The position numbers and the translations under genes are program-made. The notes beneath the pieces were generated by a model. The model was not told the DNA's origin and ran no database searches. It saw only the letters and a program-made list of their open reading frames with translations. A DNA stretch of 64,000 nt, from contig NC_059385.1 in NCBI RefSeq assembly GCF_019703515.2, positions 29,306,001 to 29,370,000 of the forward strand, in the 5' to 3' direction. Source of the DNA: Myxocyprinus asiaticus. Its lineage: Eukaryota; Chordata; Actinopteri; Cypriniformes; Catostomidae. The first letter of the stretch is position 1, and the number at the start of each line of letters is the position of its first letter. Shown here piece by piece: positions 31,490-43,300 of the stretch.

Positions 31490-31665
31490 TTGTTTGATTG
31501 CTAAATGTTTTTCAGCTACTTTTTGTTAGTAGCTTGTAGTGTAGCTGACTACTTTTGCAAAGGAGTAGCTTGACTGTTGTTTAACTGCTTTAAGTTATGA
31601 GTAGCTTGTAGCTTGGGAGCTTTGTAGCTTCAGTTTATAGGTAGCTTCCCAAACACTGGCTGAAA
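31490..31665. repeat. GTAGCT-rich dispersed repeat
   Basis: Multiple GTAGCT/AGTAGCTTG words ending in GTAGCTTCCCAAACACTG. A related copy in opposite orientation lies at 53,885-54,045 (starting GTGTTAGGGAGTAGC). The shared CAGTGTT..GGGA edge suggests a MITE end. Confidence 0.55.
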
Positions 31666-32073
31666 TTCAATATGGCAGCTAAATCGATGACATCAAATGT
31701 CATGACATTTGGTTACAAGACACGCACAATTTATTACATTCCTTAAATTATTTGCTTTTGTGTCCCGCAGAAGAAAAAAAAACAAAAAGAAAAAAAAGGC
31801 ATATGGGTTTGGAACAACAAAGTGGTAAATAAATCAAACTGTAATAACTTGCTCCACCACTAAATCTTTCCTTTTCAAATGATGACACCTTCTTATTTTT
31901 CAACCCCTCCTTCCAGTGGTATGCAACACCCACTTTTCATGATTAAATCAATTCCTGATGGATAAAATCACATCCTGTCCTATTTTTTTTTTCTCATTGA
32001 ATGTTCTGCATCACTCGAAAATACATCAGATTACATTCATTAAATAGGGTTGCAAACAGTGTTCAGATTTATT
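31666..32073. other. No recognised feature
   Basis: Unassigned; A-run near 31,776-31,798 and T-run near 31,983. Confidence 0.4.
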
Positions 32074-32077
32074 TTAA

Positions 32078-32618
32078 AGAGCACCTATTATGGTTTTTAA
32101 ACGTGCCTAATTTTGTTTTAAAGGTCTCATACAATAGATTTACATGCATCCAAGGTCAAAAAACACTTTAATTTGCTCATAATTTAAATTGCAGCATTAC
32201 CTTTTTTTTCCCAGTGTTAAAAATGACTCCTTCAATGATCCGTTCTAAAGGATTCATTCTAAACTCCTCCTTTCAGAGAGCCTATTCTGCTCTGATTGGT
32301 CAGATGTCCCAGTCTGTTGTGATTGGTCTACCGCTTAGTGTAGTATTTGAGGGTGGGTCAAAGCTGTTTGCGAGCAGCCAGTGAAGACCAGAGGTGGGTT
32401 TTTTGTTACCAAATTATGTAGGTTAGTACAGGAAGTAAGTCTGGAATTACTAATGACTCGTTTCAGGTGTTCAGAATCGGTTCTTTCTTTTGGGAGTCAA
32501 TAACTCCATTTGTCATGCACTTTGATTTTTGAAACTTTGCAGACTTTTTTACATTCACAAACAGCTATATAACACACTACATGAAAGGTAATATTTGAAA
32601 AACCATAATAGGTGCTCT
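32078..32618. mobile_element. Non-autonomous TIR transposon with TTAA flanks
   Basis: The left AGAGCACCTATTATGGTTTT and the right AAAACCATAATAGGTGCTCT are perfect 20-base inverted repeats. TTAA lies immediately outside both (32,074-32,077 and 32,619-32,622). TTAA duplication is the mark of piggyBac, but these ends lack the usual CCC start, so the superfamily is uncertain. 541 bp, no ORF of interest. Confidence 0.7.
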
Positions 32619-32622
32619 TTAA

Positions 32623-32850
32623 TAAGTTTAAGGATAGGGATAGTGTAGGGACTATGTTTGTTTGACAGGGATGTTGATCCAGTACCAGCAACATGACTTG
32701 ACAAAATCACAGTCTTCAAACTCACCCTTGTGGAATTCATCAGATGCTCAGTCAGAGCATTTTTAAAAGGCACCTACCACACTTGATATGTAATTTGGCT
32801 TTTTATTAGGATCATCCATCTCTAAGCGCTGCTCTTTGGTCATGAATGTA

Positions 32851-32914
<64 letters not shown>

Positions 32915-33105
32915 TATTTACATAAGTGAACTCATAAACCAAAAACAGTTTGCAAAAGCTCATCGCTGTTTTGAGTGAAAATGACAGTTCAAATCACTCC
33001 TGCACCAAGATCCCTCTCTGCTTGTAACCACACTGGCAAAAACTCTGAAGGCAGGTGGGCCAATGCTCCAAGCTCATCCCCACTTTATAGTGTCATTTTC
33101 TAGAT
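32623..33105. other. No gene; contains (TA)n
   Basis: (TA)n of about 28 units at 32,856-32,911 in otherwise unassigned sequence. Confidence 0.5.
32856..32911. repeat. (TA)n microsatellite
   Basis: About 28 TA units. Confidence 0.95.
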
Positions 33106-33280
33106 CAGTGGTTCCCAACCCTGTTCCTGGAGGTCCCCCAACACTACACATTTTGGATATCTCCCTAATCAAACACACCTGATTCAACTCGTCAGCTCAT
33201 TAGTGGAGACTCCAAGACCTGAATTGGGTGTGTCAGAAGGGAGATATACAAAATGTGCAGTGTTGGGGGGCCTCCAGGGC
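33106..33280. mobile_element. Palindromic hAT-type MITE, right end lost
   Basis: Starts CAGTGGTTCCCAACCCTG. The halves are complementary (TGGAGGTCCCCCAACACT versus AGTGTTGGGGGGCCTCCA). The right terminal bases are missing, yet 8-bp flanks TTCTAGAT (33,098-33,105) and CTCTAGAT (33,281-33,288) agree in 7 positions, as expected for a hAT target duplication. Confidence 0.75.
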
Positions 33281-33288
33281 CTCTAGAT

Positions 33289-34778
33289 TAATGGCCAGGG
33301 AAGGAGGCATGGGGTCATATAATCATTCAACTGTAGGAAACTATTAGGTGGACCATTTAAGACTGCAGCGGCTGGATCAAGCCTAGACACCAAGTTAAAT
33401 CTCTGATGTGTGATAAATGCTGAAGCAGATCTTAAGGGAGAGAGAAGCTCTGATACAGAAGTTTATTGAACACAAAAACAAAATAATGGGAACTCAAATA
33501 GTTCTTGGAACCTTTATAAGGTCAATGTTGGTTTTCTTTATCTAAAGGAGACTGAAAGTTCCAAGTTATGTGGATCTGGAATAGGGCTGCAAATTCAGAC
33601 TGGGTTATTTTTCACAACCGGATCTATTTTTACAAAATACCAGAACCCAATTACTTCTAAGATCTTCAGTTCCATTAAAGTAATGTTCAGGGTTCAATAA
33701 ATTCATAAGTTAAACTTATGGTGCGTTCACCATGTCATGTCGGAATTACCATAATTTGGCACTTCGCCGGCCTTTTCAAGCCCGTCTCTGGTGTTTAGTA
33801 TCAATAATCACCAGGTGATGGCTCTTACCGCTTCCTCTCTCCCCAGTGACAGACACACGACCACGTGCCACTCCACAATTATATTATATAGAGCATTCAC
33901 ACTTCCATTTTTAGAACACAAAGACATTTTTGTTCTTGAAAGAAATTGATGCTTTCACCAAGGATGCATTAAATTGATAACAAATACTGCCAAAATCATT
34001 AATTGCAAATTATTATTACCGTTTGAAATAATTGTTTTAAGTGGTATTTATTCTATTTTTTCTTTACTCGTGATGGCAAACATACACTGTGTCACCAATT
34101 CCTTACAAAAGCATTCTAAAGTGCTTATTTGGTACTCAAGAACATTTTCTTATTATTAGAACAATTTGAAAATGGTTGCGCTACCATGCGGAAATTTCCC
34201 CATTTGCTGAGGTATTGAGTTCTTACAAGCTGCTTTACACTTGCAAGTCAAATTTTGGTTTTAAAAATAGGCAAAAAGAAAAACATTTCTCCTGAAATTC
34301 TATTTTCTCCTAAAGTCTATTGTTTTAGAGAGATGAAGGCTATTCCATGCATTACTGTTTTGAAAAAAAAAAAAGAATCTCTAACCAGGTTAGAGAGGGA
34401 AGTGGATGGCCAGATGCACAACAAAAAGACAAGTAAATCACAGTTTCTAGTTTGAGAAACAGACTCCTCACTGGTCCTAAACTAGCAGCCTCTAAATGCC
34501 AAAGACCTGCATTACTACAAGAGGATTATTGGACAAATAGAACATTTTAAGAATACAACATTTATTTAAGTAGAAATAGCCATTTGTAACATTCTAAATG
34601 TCTCTAAATCTTCTCTAAACTACATAATGTGCATTGTGACTGAAACACATTCCCATTTCAGGTTTATTCTCATTCAAAATAAAAAAATAAAATAAAAAAA
34701 AATGATTTGTACTTTGTAATTGTGGAGAAAAATAACTGTTTCACCATGAAGGAAAAAATCCTATGTGATGTAAAATAT
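33289..34778. other. No recognised feature
   Basis: AT-rich sequence with chance ORFs only. A-runs near 34,365 and 34,680-34,705. Confidence 0.5.
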
Positions 34779-34968
34779 CATACAGCGTTGCTTTGTTAGA
34801 GACACATCAATTCAGTGTTATTATCATATAGCATTGCTTTGTTAGAGACATATGTCAGTTCAGTGTTATTATCATATAGCATTGCTTTGTTAGAGACACA
34901 TATCTATTTAGTGTTATTATCATATAGCATTGCTTTGTTAGAGACATATATCAATTCAGTGTTATTAA
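34779..34968. repeat. Tandem repeat, four units of 46-48 bp
   Basis: Units start at 34,779, 34,825, 34,873 and 34,921 with CATA(C/T)AGC(G/A)TTGCTTTG and end GTGTTATTA. Units differ by a few substitutions, and no unique spacers lie between them, so it is a minisatellite rather than a CRISPR. Confidence 0.9.
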
Positions 34969-35729
34969 AATAATGGTAAAGAATGTTCATAAATGATTTC
35001 AGTACTTTAAATATGGCATTGTTTTTAATTAAATGTATCAATAACAATAAAATATTATGATGGTAAGTAAATAATATGAATAAATAATAACATTGCCTTA
35101 TCTTTTGCAGTCACAATAAGGTTTCAGGATGTGGTACTCCACAAAAACATGGGCTAACACAAAAGGGAGTGTTGCACAGCTCTCATGTATTTGGTGAGTA
35201 CCATACTACTTTATTACTCTGCTTTCTCTTTGGTCATTTTGCAGATGATCATGGTCATTCATATCCTATTTGCCCCCACAGTACCACAGGCCCCGTAACA
35301 TTGCTGGGAGAATGTGGGATTGGTATGCCAGTATCCTTCCTCACATAAGGCTCACATAATGTCATTACAACAGACCTAGAGATCCCAAGCCCCTCATAAT
35401 GGTGAATGTCTGTGGTGGATCAGACATAAATAATCATGTATTGCAAATACTCAGCGTGCATGTCACACACAAAAAATAATGTGAAATCTGTTTATTTACA
35501 AAAAAAAAAAAAAAAAAAAAAAAAAACTGATGTCCAGGAGGGGTAAATTTGCTGGTAGCTCTCCAGCAGGAAGAGCTTACTTCCTCCACATTCTTTGGTG
35601 TTGTGTGTGCAGGGGATGAAGCAGTGGCTAAGACATCTTCAAAATTAATGTTTTTTTTTCTCTGATTAATTGTTTTCTTTTAAAAGCAGACATCTTTTTT
35701 GTGGCAATTGTGTAAATAAAACATCTTAG
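34969..35729. other. No recognised feature
   Basis: Unassigned; a long A-run at 35,502-35,526. It ends at the left edge of the DIRS element. Confidence 0.5.
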
Positions 35730-35771
35730 TTACTGATGTAACCTCTGTTTCCTGATGGAGGGAATGAGACG

Positions 35772-35875
35772 TTGTGTTGATGTAGTGACACTAGGGGTTC
35801 GATCTTGAGAGCCCCAAACACCTTTGCTTAAAATAGAAAAGGCCAATGAAAATTGGCAAGTGGAATTTGCATGCC
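35772..35875 (+). repeat. DIRS left inverted terminal repeat
   Basis: TTGATGTAGTGACACTAGGGG, then AAAAGGCCAATGAAAATTGG and GTGGAATTTGCATG; matched in inverse at 39,376-39,490. A TATA-like GGGTATAAAAAGAG follows at 35,896, as in other DIRS ends. Confidence 0.85.
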
Positions 35876-36013
35876 ACTCTCTGCCCCGGGCATACGGGTA
35901 TAAAAAGAGATGACGTGCATCACTCATTCAGATTTATGCTGAGGAGCCGATAGAGAGTCCCGGCCATGTCAGTGGCTGGTTCAGCGCCGTGGCAGAAGGG
36001 ACACAACGACTCA

Positions 36014-36106
36014 TTCCCTCCATCAGGGAACAGAGGTTACATCAGTAACCAAGAGGTTCCCTGTCTGTCACTCACTCGATGTTGTGTCGATGTAGTGACA
36101 CTAGGG
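36014..36106 (+). repeat. DIRS internal complementary region
   Basis: TCCCTCCATCAGGGAACAGA and the following GGTTACATCAGTAAC are the reverse complement of the element's outer left edge (35,730-35,764), followed by a direct copy of the GTCGATGTAGTGACACTAGG motif. In DIRS models this region templates circularisation of the copied DNA. Confidence 0.75.
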
Positions 36107-36861
36107 GTTCCTATAGGAAACGCCGCAGGCACTGAACCGTGTCGCGAGGCACAGAAGAGTGGACACGGGCAAGCTTCTGTGTGCCTCGGAGCAAGTGCTC
36201 AACTACGTCGTGACCTTACAGCGAGTTAGGTAAGGAGTCTCCCAAGTCCCTTTGAGGGGGGAGGAGGCACTTACCCAAGTAGGCTACTGGCGGTGCCTTT
36301 CTTAATTTGCTGTTAAGAAATCACCTGCCGAGCACTTTCTAGAATAGCTCTTCCCTCTCCAGGAAGGAGAGCACTATGGAGACCACATCCTGCCAGAGGG
36401 AGGTTAACATGTGGAGCATACCTCACTTGGACTTACCGACGGGGAAGTACACATATGGAATGATATCACAGGAGGACCCTATCTACAGAGAGGATATGCA
36501 GCACAGTGGCCGAGACAGAGAAAGCTATGTGGAAACTCATCATATGGATTACCAAGGGGGAATCACCATACATGGAACACTGAGCACGAGCACATGGGCT
36601 AACCTGAAAAGGGGAATACCACAAGTACTGGGCCTGGTGGCATTACTCCTCCACCAAGTTCTTCACTGAACAGTGCTAAAGAATTAAAGAGGTGTCCAGA
36701 GTTCACCAGTACGGGGCACATTATCACCTTTGAAAAAAGGGTAAAGGCACAATGCAAGCGGTACACCCAACCGGCCGCCCGGTCTACCTGCTGTTACCGT
36801 GTAATACTCGGGTCGAAATTGGGTCTATGTGTAGTTTATAAAACCTTGCGAGGAGACGGCG
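36107..36861 (-). other. DIRS non-coding region between internal complementary region and pol
   Basis: Shares GGTTAACATGTGGAGCATAC and related lines with 46,568-46,600 of the second DIRS copy. It holds no readable recombinase, which should sit here. Confidence 0.6.
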
Positions 36862-37660
36862 GGTGAGTTGCAACATGCTATGCGAGCGTACGCTGAGTGC
36901 CATGGCACCATGCCTACCTCGGGACTCAAGTCTGTAGCCAGTGGTGAAGCGGTCTCATATGCATCAACCCGAGGGGGAGAATCGCCGCCAAGGATGCCAT
37001 ATGCCCCAGGAGCCTCTGAAATTGTTTCACTGGTGCCGCTACCTTCTGCCTGAAGGTCTTCAGGCAGGTCAGCACTGACTGAGCACGTTCGGTCATAAGA
37101 CATGCCCTGAGAGTGACCGAGTCCAACTCCATACGAGAAAAGAGATGTACAGGGGAGAGCTTGCTCTTCTCCCAGTTGACCTGAAGCCCGAGTCGGTCGA
37201 GGAGCTGAAGCACAAGGCCCCTCTGTGCACACAATAGATCTCACGAGTGAGCTAGGATTAGGCAGTCGTCAAGATAATTGAGAATGTGTATGCCCTTCTC
37301 CCTCAGTGGGGCCAAGGTAGCCTCTGCGACCTTGGTAAAGATGCGAGGAGACAAGGACAGACCGAAGAGGAGGACCTTGTACTGGTATGCTTGTCCCTCG
37401 AAGGCAAACCGAAGAAAGGGTCTGTGTCGAGGAAGGATCAATACGTGAAAGTACGCATCCTTCAGGTCGATGGCCGCGAACCAATCCTGATGTCGTACCG
37501 AAGCCAGGATGCGCTTCTGCATTAATATCCTGAACAGAAGCCTGTGTAAGGCCTCGTTCAGGGCAGGCAGGTCCAAGATTGGGCATGACCCTCCCCCCCT
37601 CTTGTGCACGATAGAGGACAGAGGCACCCTCACCCTGCACCGTATTGGAGAGGATGCCAC
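36862..37660 (-). pseudogene. DIRS reverse transcriptase (C-terminal part lost)
   Basis: The minus frame from 37,660 reads CPILDLPALNEALHRLLF, DWFAAIDLKDAYFHVLILP (motif A), RFAFEGQAYQYKVLLFGLSL (motif B) and ILNYLDDCLILAHS (motif C; the Y-L-D-D at 37,265-37,276 is intact). A frame change near 37,240 continues with LQVNWEKSKLSP and ACLMTERAQSVL. The sequence stops at the internal deletion, so RNase H is absent. DIRS RT makes single-stranded DNA that is circularised rather than integrated by an integrase. The catalytic core is remarkably well kept for such a damaged element. Confidence 0.9.
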
Positions 37661-39409
37661 TGAACCGGGGCGGGCGTCTGGCGAACTGTATCGTGTAGCC
37701 GAGGCGAATCGTCCTGATGAGCCACCGCAAGGGGCTGGGGAGCGCTAACCAGGCCTCCAGCCTCCACGACAGCGGCACCAGGGGGACGACTGGACTTACC
37801 ATGCCCAGGCAGCGTGGTTCGCAGCAAGGTAGAGCAGGCGCCCCACCTGGAAGACAGCTCAAGGTGGACGTGCTGCTCCGCAAGCCCGCAACGGTGGCCG
37901 GTGACTGGGGCGGGAAAGCGGCCCCAGATACCAGCACACTTACCTGATGGCCAGCTGTCTCTCAATAGAGAACGAGGGAACAGGAGGTACTCGCGTTCGT
38001 CTGATTGACCGGAAAGACTTCCAGTGCCTGGCCATTGTGAGTTCGCTGGCCCAGGGAATGAGGAAACTGCTATTTTATTGACCATGTGAGTGTTGAGGCC
38101 CAGAAGGAACTCAGCAATGTAATACTCACCACGCACTGGCCCTGGGGCGATGGTGGGGCTGGAGAGATGCCCCGGGCCAGACCGGTCAGGAGAAGTTGCC
38201 TCAACCCTGGGCGGCCCATGTCAGGACCACCTCGAAGCCCATCTGGGGTTCTTGGGGGCCGGCTGATGGGCAGGTGGAGCCGAATTCCTCGACACAGACC
38301 CTTTCTTTGGAAAGGATCTTTTTCTCTGAGGCCGGCGTGCAGGCTCCGAAGGTACAGGAGCCGGGGCCGGGGCCGGCACCACAGGGGAACGGCTCTGGCA
38401 AGAAGCAGATGGGGTGCGGGACCTCAGTGGCCTGAAGGCGGCCGGGTCGCACCGTGGTAGGATGTGTTTAATCACCTTGGTCTGCTTCTTCACCGTCGAG
38501 AACTGATGGGCAAAATCCTTGACAGTGTCGCCAAAAAGCCCCCTTGGGAGATGGGCGTCATGCATCGTCCAGCCCAGGGCATGTGCCATGACCTTCATCG
38601 CACATAGGGCGAGGTCGGTTGCAGTGTGCAGTTCCTGCATCAGCCCTGGGTCGGTCCTACCCTCGTGCAGATCTTTCAGCACCTTGGCCTGGTGGACCTG
38701 CAGGATGGCCATGGCATGCAGGGCAGAAGCAGCCTGACCTGTGGCCTTGTAAGCCTTTGCCATTAAAGAGGAAGAGAAGCCTTGGTCAGTCGCACCAGGT
38801 GGCTGCGCCCTGCGGGCACTCTACCTGGGCAAGCCCAACATATCCCTTAGCCGCTCCACCATCGAGGGTAGTCTGAGTGGACAAGCCCGCGAAGTGTGTA
38901 CTGCCAGTAAAAGGTGCCTTCCACGACTTCGTTAGCTCCTCGTGCACTTCTGGGAAGAAAGGCACCAGGGCAGGGCGCAGCCGTGAGTTGCGCTCTGAGC
39001 CCAGAAACTAATCATAAAGCTGCGAATGCTCAGGGCAGGGTGGAGGGTTCCACTTCAGCCCCATGTTCTCAGCCGCCCGGGCAAGCATGGCAGCCATTTC
39101 AGCGTCCACCTCATCCTGTGCTCTGCCGCCCGTGGGTGGGAGCTCAGAATATTCGTCCGCTTCCCATAGCAGAAGCCCACCCTCCAATGCCGCGACCAAA
39201 AGCTCATCCTTGTCGTGAGCCGCGAACGACACATTAAACCCACCCTGAGGCAGACCGCCTGCATTGCTCGACAGCTTTTCCAGACAGAACGAGCATGCTG
39301 GGGGATGGGAGGTCCGTGGAGACTGAGCTGGCAGAAACGCTCCCATGTCCACATCCAGATCGCCCGCGGTGCATGCCGACCCATGCAAATTCCACTCGCC
39401 AATTTTCAT
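37661..39409 (-). pseudogene. DIRS Gag, frameshifted
   Basis: Starts within the right terminal repeat (39,409), reading MKIGEWNLHGSACTAGDLDV, a FCLEKLSSN segment and an acidic EADEYSELPPTGG stretch to a stop at 39,008. It continues in other frames: EELTKSWKAPFTGSTHF, then LLHAMAILQVHQAKVLKDLH, TAGTDLALCAM-like sequence, HLPRGLFGDTVKDFAHQFS and a basic Pro/Arg-rich tail near 38,260-38,400. The helical middle with a basic tail fits a structural nucleic-acid-binding Gag. The 37,661-38,200 part is the Gag-RT linker in mixed frames. Plus-strand ORFs in this GC-rich region are shadows. Confidence 0.75.
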
Positions 39410-39490
39410 TGGCCTTTTTTATTTTAAGCAAAGGTGATTGGGGCTCTCAAGATCTAACCCCTAGTGTCACTACACCGACACAATGTACTT
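39376..39490 (-). repeat. DIRS right inverted terminal repeat
   Basis: Inverse of the left terminus (CCAATTTTCATTGGCCTTTT, then CCCCTAGTGTCACTACACCG). About 90% identical to the left arm by eye. Confidence 0.85.
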
Positions 39491-39592
39491 GAGTTACAAG
39501 GTAGTGTGTGTGTGCCTTTGTGTGTGTGTCTGTGAGCAAGAGAGAGAGAGAAAGAGAAACTGATAGAGAGAGCATTTGTGGAATTACCTCTG

Positions 39593-40397
39593 TTGCAAAA
39601 CTCCAAATGTCTTGGTAATTAAATTAATTTATACCATGGGTCTGTTGAATGCTTGATCCTGATTGGTTGACAGACATTCTATTTTTTTGTTTTATATGGT
39701 TATTTTGCTCTTGTAGCCTGTACTGCTCTTTCCCTCTTGGGGAACATTTAAGGTTGCTGCTGGAAGAGGTGTTAGTGAGGCCTGCATGGGGTGTTTAACC
39801 AGTGGTCTGTGTGGGTCCTATTGCCCCAGTATAGTGATGGGGACACTATACTGTAAAGAGACACCTTCCTTCGGATGAGATGTTAAACCGCGGTCCTGAC
39901 ACTGTGGTCGTTAAAAATCCTAGACACTTCTCTTTAAAAAGTAAAGTGTCCTGGCCAAATTCCCCCCATTGGCCCTTCTCAATCATGGCCTCCTAATAAT
40001 CCCAATCCATAAATTGACTCCATTACTCTACTCTTTCCTCTCCAACAACACCTGGTGTGTGGTGAGGGTACTGGTGCTCATTGGCTGCCGTCACATCATC
40101 CAGGTGGATGGTGCACACTAGTGGTGGTTGAGCAGAGTCCCTTGTTCACTATTTAAAGTGCTTTGAGTGTAGTGTCAGAAAAGTGCTATATAAGTGTAGC
40201 ATTCATCAAATAACTGGACTAATTTGGCGAAGAGATATGGAACCATTATGCAGTCAAGACCTGGAACTACTTCATAGCCATGAGTTTACTGAAAAATAAT
40301 TGCACTCCTTAGAATGTCTGTCAACAAATCAGAATCAAGCATTCAAAAGACCCATGGTATAAATTAATTTAATTACCAAGACATTTGGAGTTTTGCA
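39593..40397. mobile_element. TIR transposon carrying another repeat
   Basis: Arms of about 87 bp, 39,593-39,680 and 40,311-40,397, are inverted copies (TGCAAAACTCCAAATGTC versus GACATTTGGAGTTTTGCA; TTATACCATGGGTCT versus GACCCATGGTATAAA). Between them lies a separate dispersed repeat. No transposase. Superfamily unknown. Confidence 0.8.
39715..40205 (+). repeat. Dispersed fish retroposon-like repeat inside the TIR element
   Basis: Contains ACCTTCCTTCGGATGAGATG, GTGTCCTGGCCAAATTCCCC, GGCTGCCGTCACATCATCCA and an end AAAGTGCTATATAAGTGTA. This block, ending in a GTGCTATATAA-type tail, is a widely dispersed repeat of fish genomes, probably a SINE or LINE 3' end. Plus orientation is inferred from the tail. 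Confidence 0.6.
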
Positions 40398-43300
40398 GCA
40401 GAGAATTCAGGGCAGCATTCAAATAGGATTCACGGTCCTTGCATCCCTTCTCATGAGCGCTATTTATAAAGGTCTGCGCCCCACGGCCTAGACCAGTCTG
40501 CAATTAAACACATCTGTTTTGTACTTGCGCATCTCTTTCCATTCTGTTAATAACTGATTAATTGATTGTGGAAACGGCTAGTGCTGTTCTTTTCTGTAAT
40601 GATCTGTGCGGTTGTGATAGATCCACGAGTAAACGCACCTGCTTTGTGCTGACGCTGCTCAATCCGTTGAGCCATGCTGGTAATTGGTGTGGATAGCGCT
40701 GTTTCATTCTGCTTTTGGAGCGAGCAAAATGCCCTTAAAAACTAAGGTTAGGATGACAGTGGAAGGCTCATTTAAATTCACGAGGAAAGTGATTGGTCAG
40801 TGACACGTTCTGTACACCTGCCATCCTGTGGTTCAACTGAAGAACCTTAACCTAGTGTTGCCGAATTCACTGTGAGATCAATCCGTACACAATACTGGTC
40901 TTATTGTCCAAGATTTATTGGTGCACACTGTATAATTCCAAAGAAATTTTTTTTTTCATAATCTTTCATCAAAATGTAATAACCTGTCTCTGAAACATCT
41001 TTTCTGCTGACATCCTCCAGCTCTAGTGTGGTATGGAATGGAATTTTTATGATCCAATCGATTCCCGATGGATAAAGTCCTATTCTACATTTTCTCCACA
41101 TTGAATATCCTGTTTCGCTGTTTCATTTCTTTCATAATACAGAAGTAAAATGGGTTGTGAAAATCATTTCATTATGAATTTAAACAATATTTGTGGCTAA
41201 TCTGAGCGTATGGAAAAAGAGTGAAACTTAAAGGCCAATAAACATACATTTTAATTTCTTCCTCACCTTGTGAGGAATTATTTAGTTTCTTGACATTATT
41301 ATGCTCTTTTCTTAAAGACAGATAGTTCAATATGATTATGGGTTCCTCCTCTGTATTCCTTATATCCTCAATGTTTAATACTCTGATTGATATCGCCGCT
41401 GCCGGCACTGACAAGATGCTTCTCTATAAATGATGGCTGTGATTTGACCTCATAGGTAGGCCACATTAATCAAAGGAAAGTAGAGAATGAGCAATCTATT
41501 GCAGCTTTTCCAAGAGTTTCTGTCTGTGAATAGTCAATGCCACAGAGAGGAGATATGTTTTACACTTATCTTTAATTAAAACAGAATAGTAAATACCAAA
41601 GAGTCTAATTTATGTGTGATGACCATAAAGAGACATGTCTTTCATTTGCTTTTGCGTAGTGGTAACTTGCAATTGTTACCTTAATGAGCTATTTCTACGT
41701 TATCATACCTTTAAAATGTTTGTTCGGGTCAGATAAGCAATATTTTTGATTTTTGAAAAACAATGTTAATTTAGACACATGAAGCACATTTTTTTGGGGG
41801 GGAGGGGGGGGTTATATTTGTTTTTCAGTGCATAAGAAGACAACTGAATCAGTTAAACATGCCCTTCAGAAAGTTATTGTTGTTTTGATCAAATAACTAA
41901 ATAAAATATGGTTTAATGGTTTACACTGTTTTGTTTTCAGCGTGGTCGAATGTTGACTGAAATCTTAGACTGAATAAAAATGGATTACTCTTCACCGAAA
42001 GAAAAGCACCTATGCCTCTAAATCTTCAGTCATGTTGGGCACAGTATTATATTTCCTTCACCTGATTGTTTCATCATGCATGCCATGTTTTCAGGCTGTG
42101 CGAATATGGATATAAGGCTTTTTCATGTCAATTTTTTTCCCATCCAGGCAAGTTGACAATTACAACACCTATACTATCTCATCTCGGATCAGCTCACACC
42201 TGGTTCATTTGTTGGTGATCTGTGAAATGCCCTCAAGACACAGACAGATGTATAATGGAAAGAGTTTACAGATGTTTACTTCTCTGAGCAATTTGAAACT
42301 TTGTATTGCAGAACGTCTCATATTATTGCCTCTATGATAAAACACTTTTGCTGTATTCCTCATTTGTAAGTCAGATAAAAGAGTCTTCTAAATGAATTAA
42401 TGTAAATTTAGGGTATTTCAATTTCAAATAGATGGAAAAATTTTCACTACAATGACAACAAACATCTGGATAATAAATTTGAACAAGTGTTATCGAAAAT
42501 TCTCTTCTCTACCATTTTGTATTGTGTATAAATATATATATTTGTCCCTTTCAAGGCAAGTCAGTCCACTCGGCGGCCATCATTGAAATGCTTTCGATCT
42601 TGTCTTGTCTTGTCTATATTCTTGAATAGGGAAAGACTGAAACGGTCGGTCTAGATTATGATCAAAGAAAATTTTCAAATAAGCAGTAAAATCTGATCAC
42701 AATGGTATCATAAGTTGTGCTTCTTTAGCTCAGATCACTCTAAAAAATGCTATTTGTCAGGCTAGTCAAGCTGATTTGCATGCCGTTCTTGAGTTGACTG
42801 ACAGGGGATGTCTCTATGTAAAAGGAGATAGGCTCTTTTACCTGTAAGTTAAAACCTACCCAAGGTTTTCTGAGAGTTTTTTGTGTGTTGCTTATGTTTG
42901 CTAGGGTGTTCTGGGTGATTGCTTAGATATTTCTTGGTAGTTTAACCAGAGTTTTCTGGGTTGTTGCTTAGTGGCCCAAGTCAAGTCTCTAGATTTATCT
43001 TAGATCCCTCCTTCAGATTAAATCTGTGAGAATTTTGGGGGCATTTTATCGTAACAAATGCAAAAAAAAAAAAAAAAAAAAAAGATCTGTTTACTTATTT
43101 CTCACTTCAACAGCCCCATTTTAGGTATCATTCATGTCCACATTTCAAAGATACGAGATAAGTCATCTGGCAAAGTTTAATACTCAGATTTAGGGATTTG
43201 TTCACACCCCTAACCATAAGTATTAATATGAGTAGGCTAATAGTGATGCTTGCCTTAGCAAACAATAGTAATTAATAATATTCGAGATTACTACACTATG

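Larger units (their letters stand above)
35730..39490 (-). mobile_element. DIRS element without tyrosine recombinase
   Basis: Both inverted terminal repeats are present (left 35,772-35,875, right 39,376-39,490), plus an internal complementary region near 36,014-36,106. These are the replication structures of DIRS elements. The coding strand is minus: Gag starts beside the right terminus, RT follows leftward, and then an internal deletion removes RNase H and the whole tyrosine recombinase. Compared with the copy at 45.9-50.2 kb, the junction at about 36,845-36,862 joins sequence equivalent to 46,795 with sequence equivalent to 48,228, and a second gap of about 335 bp follows. Inference: non-autonomous, possibly mobilised in trans in the past. 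Confidence 0.85.

Noticed and set aside
34779..34968. CRISPR-like array
   Set aside because: Units abut directly and diverge along their whole length; no unique spacers, and the genome is eukaryotic.
36868..38460. Many plus-strand ORFs in GC-rich DNA
   Set aside because: Antisense shadows of the minus-strand DIRS Gag and RT frames.
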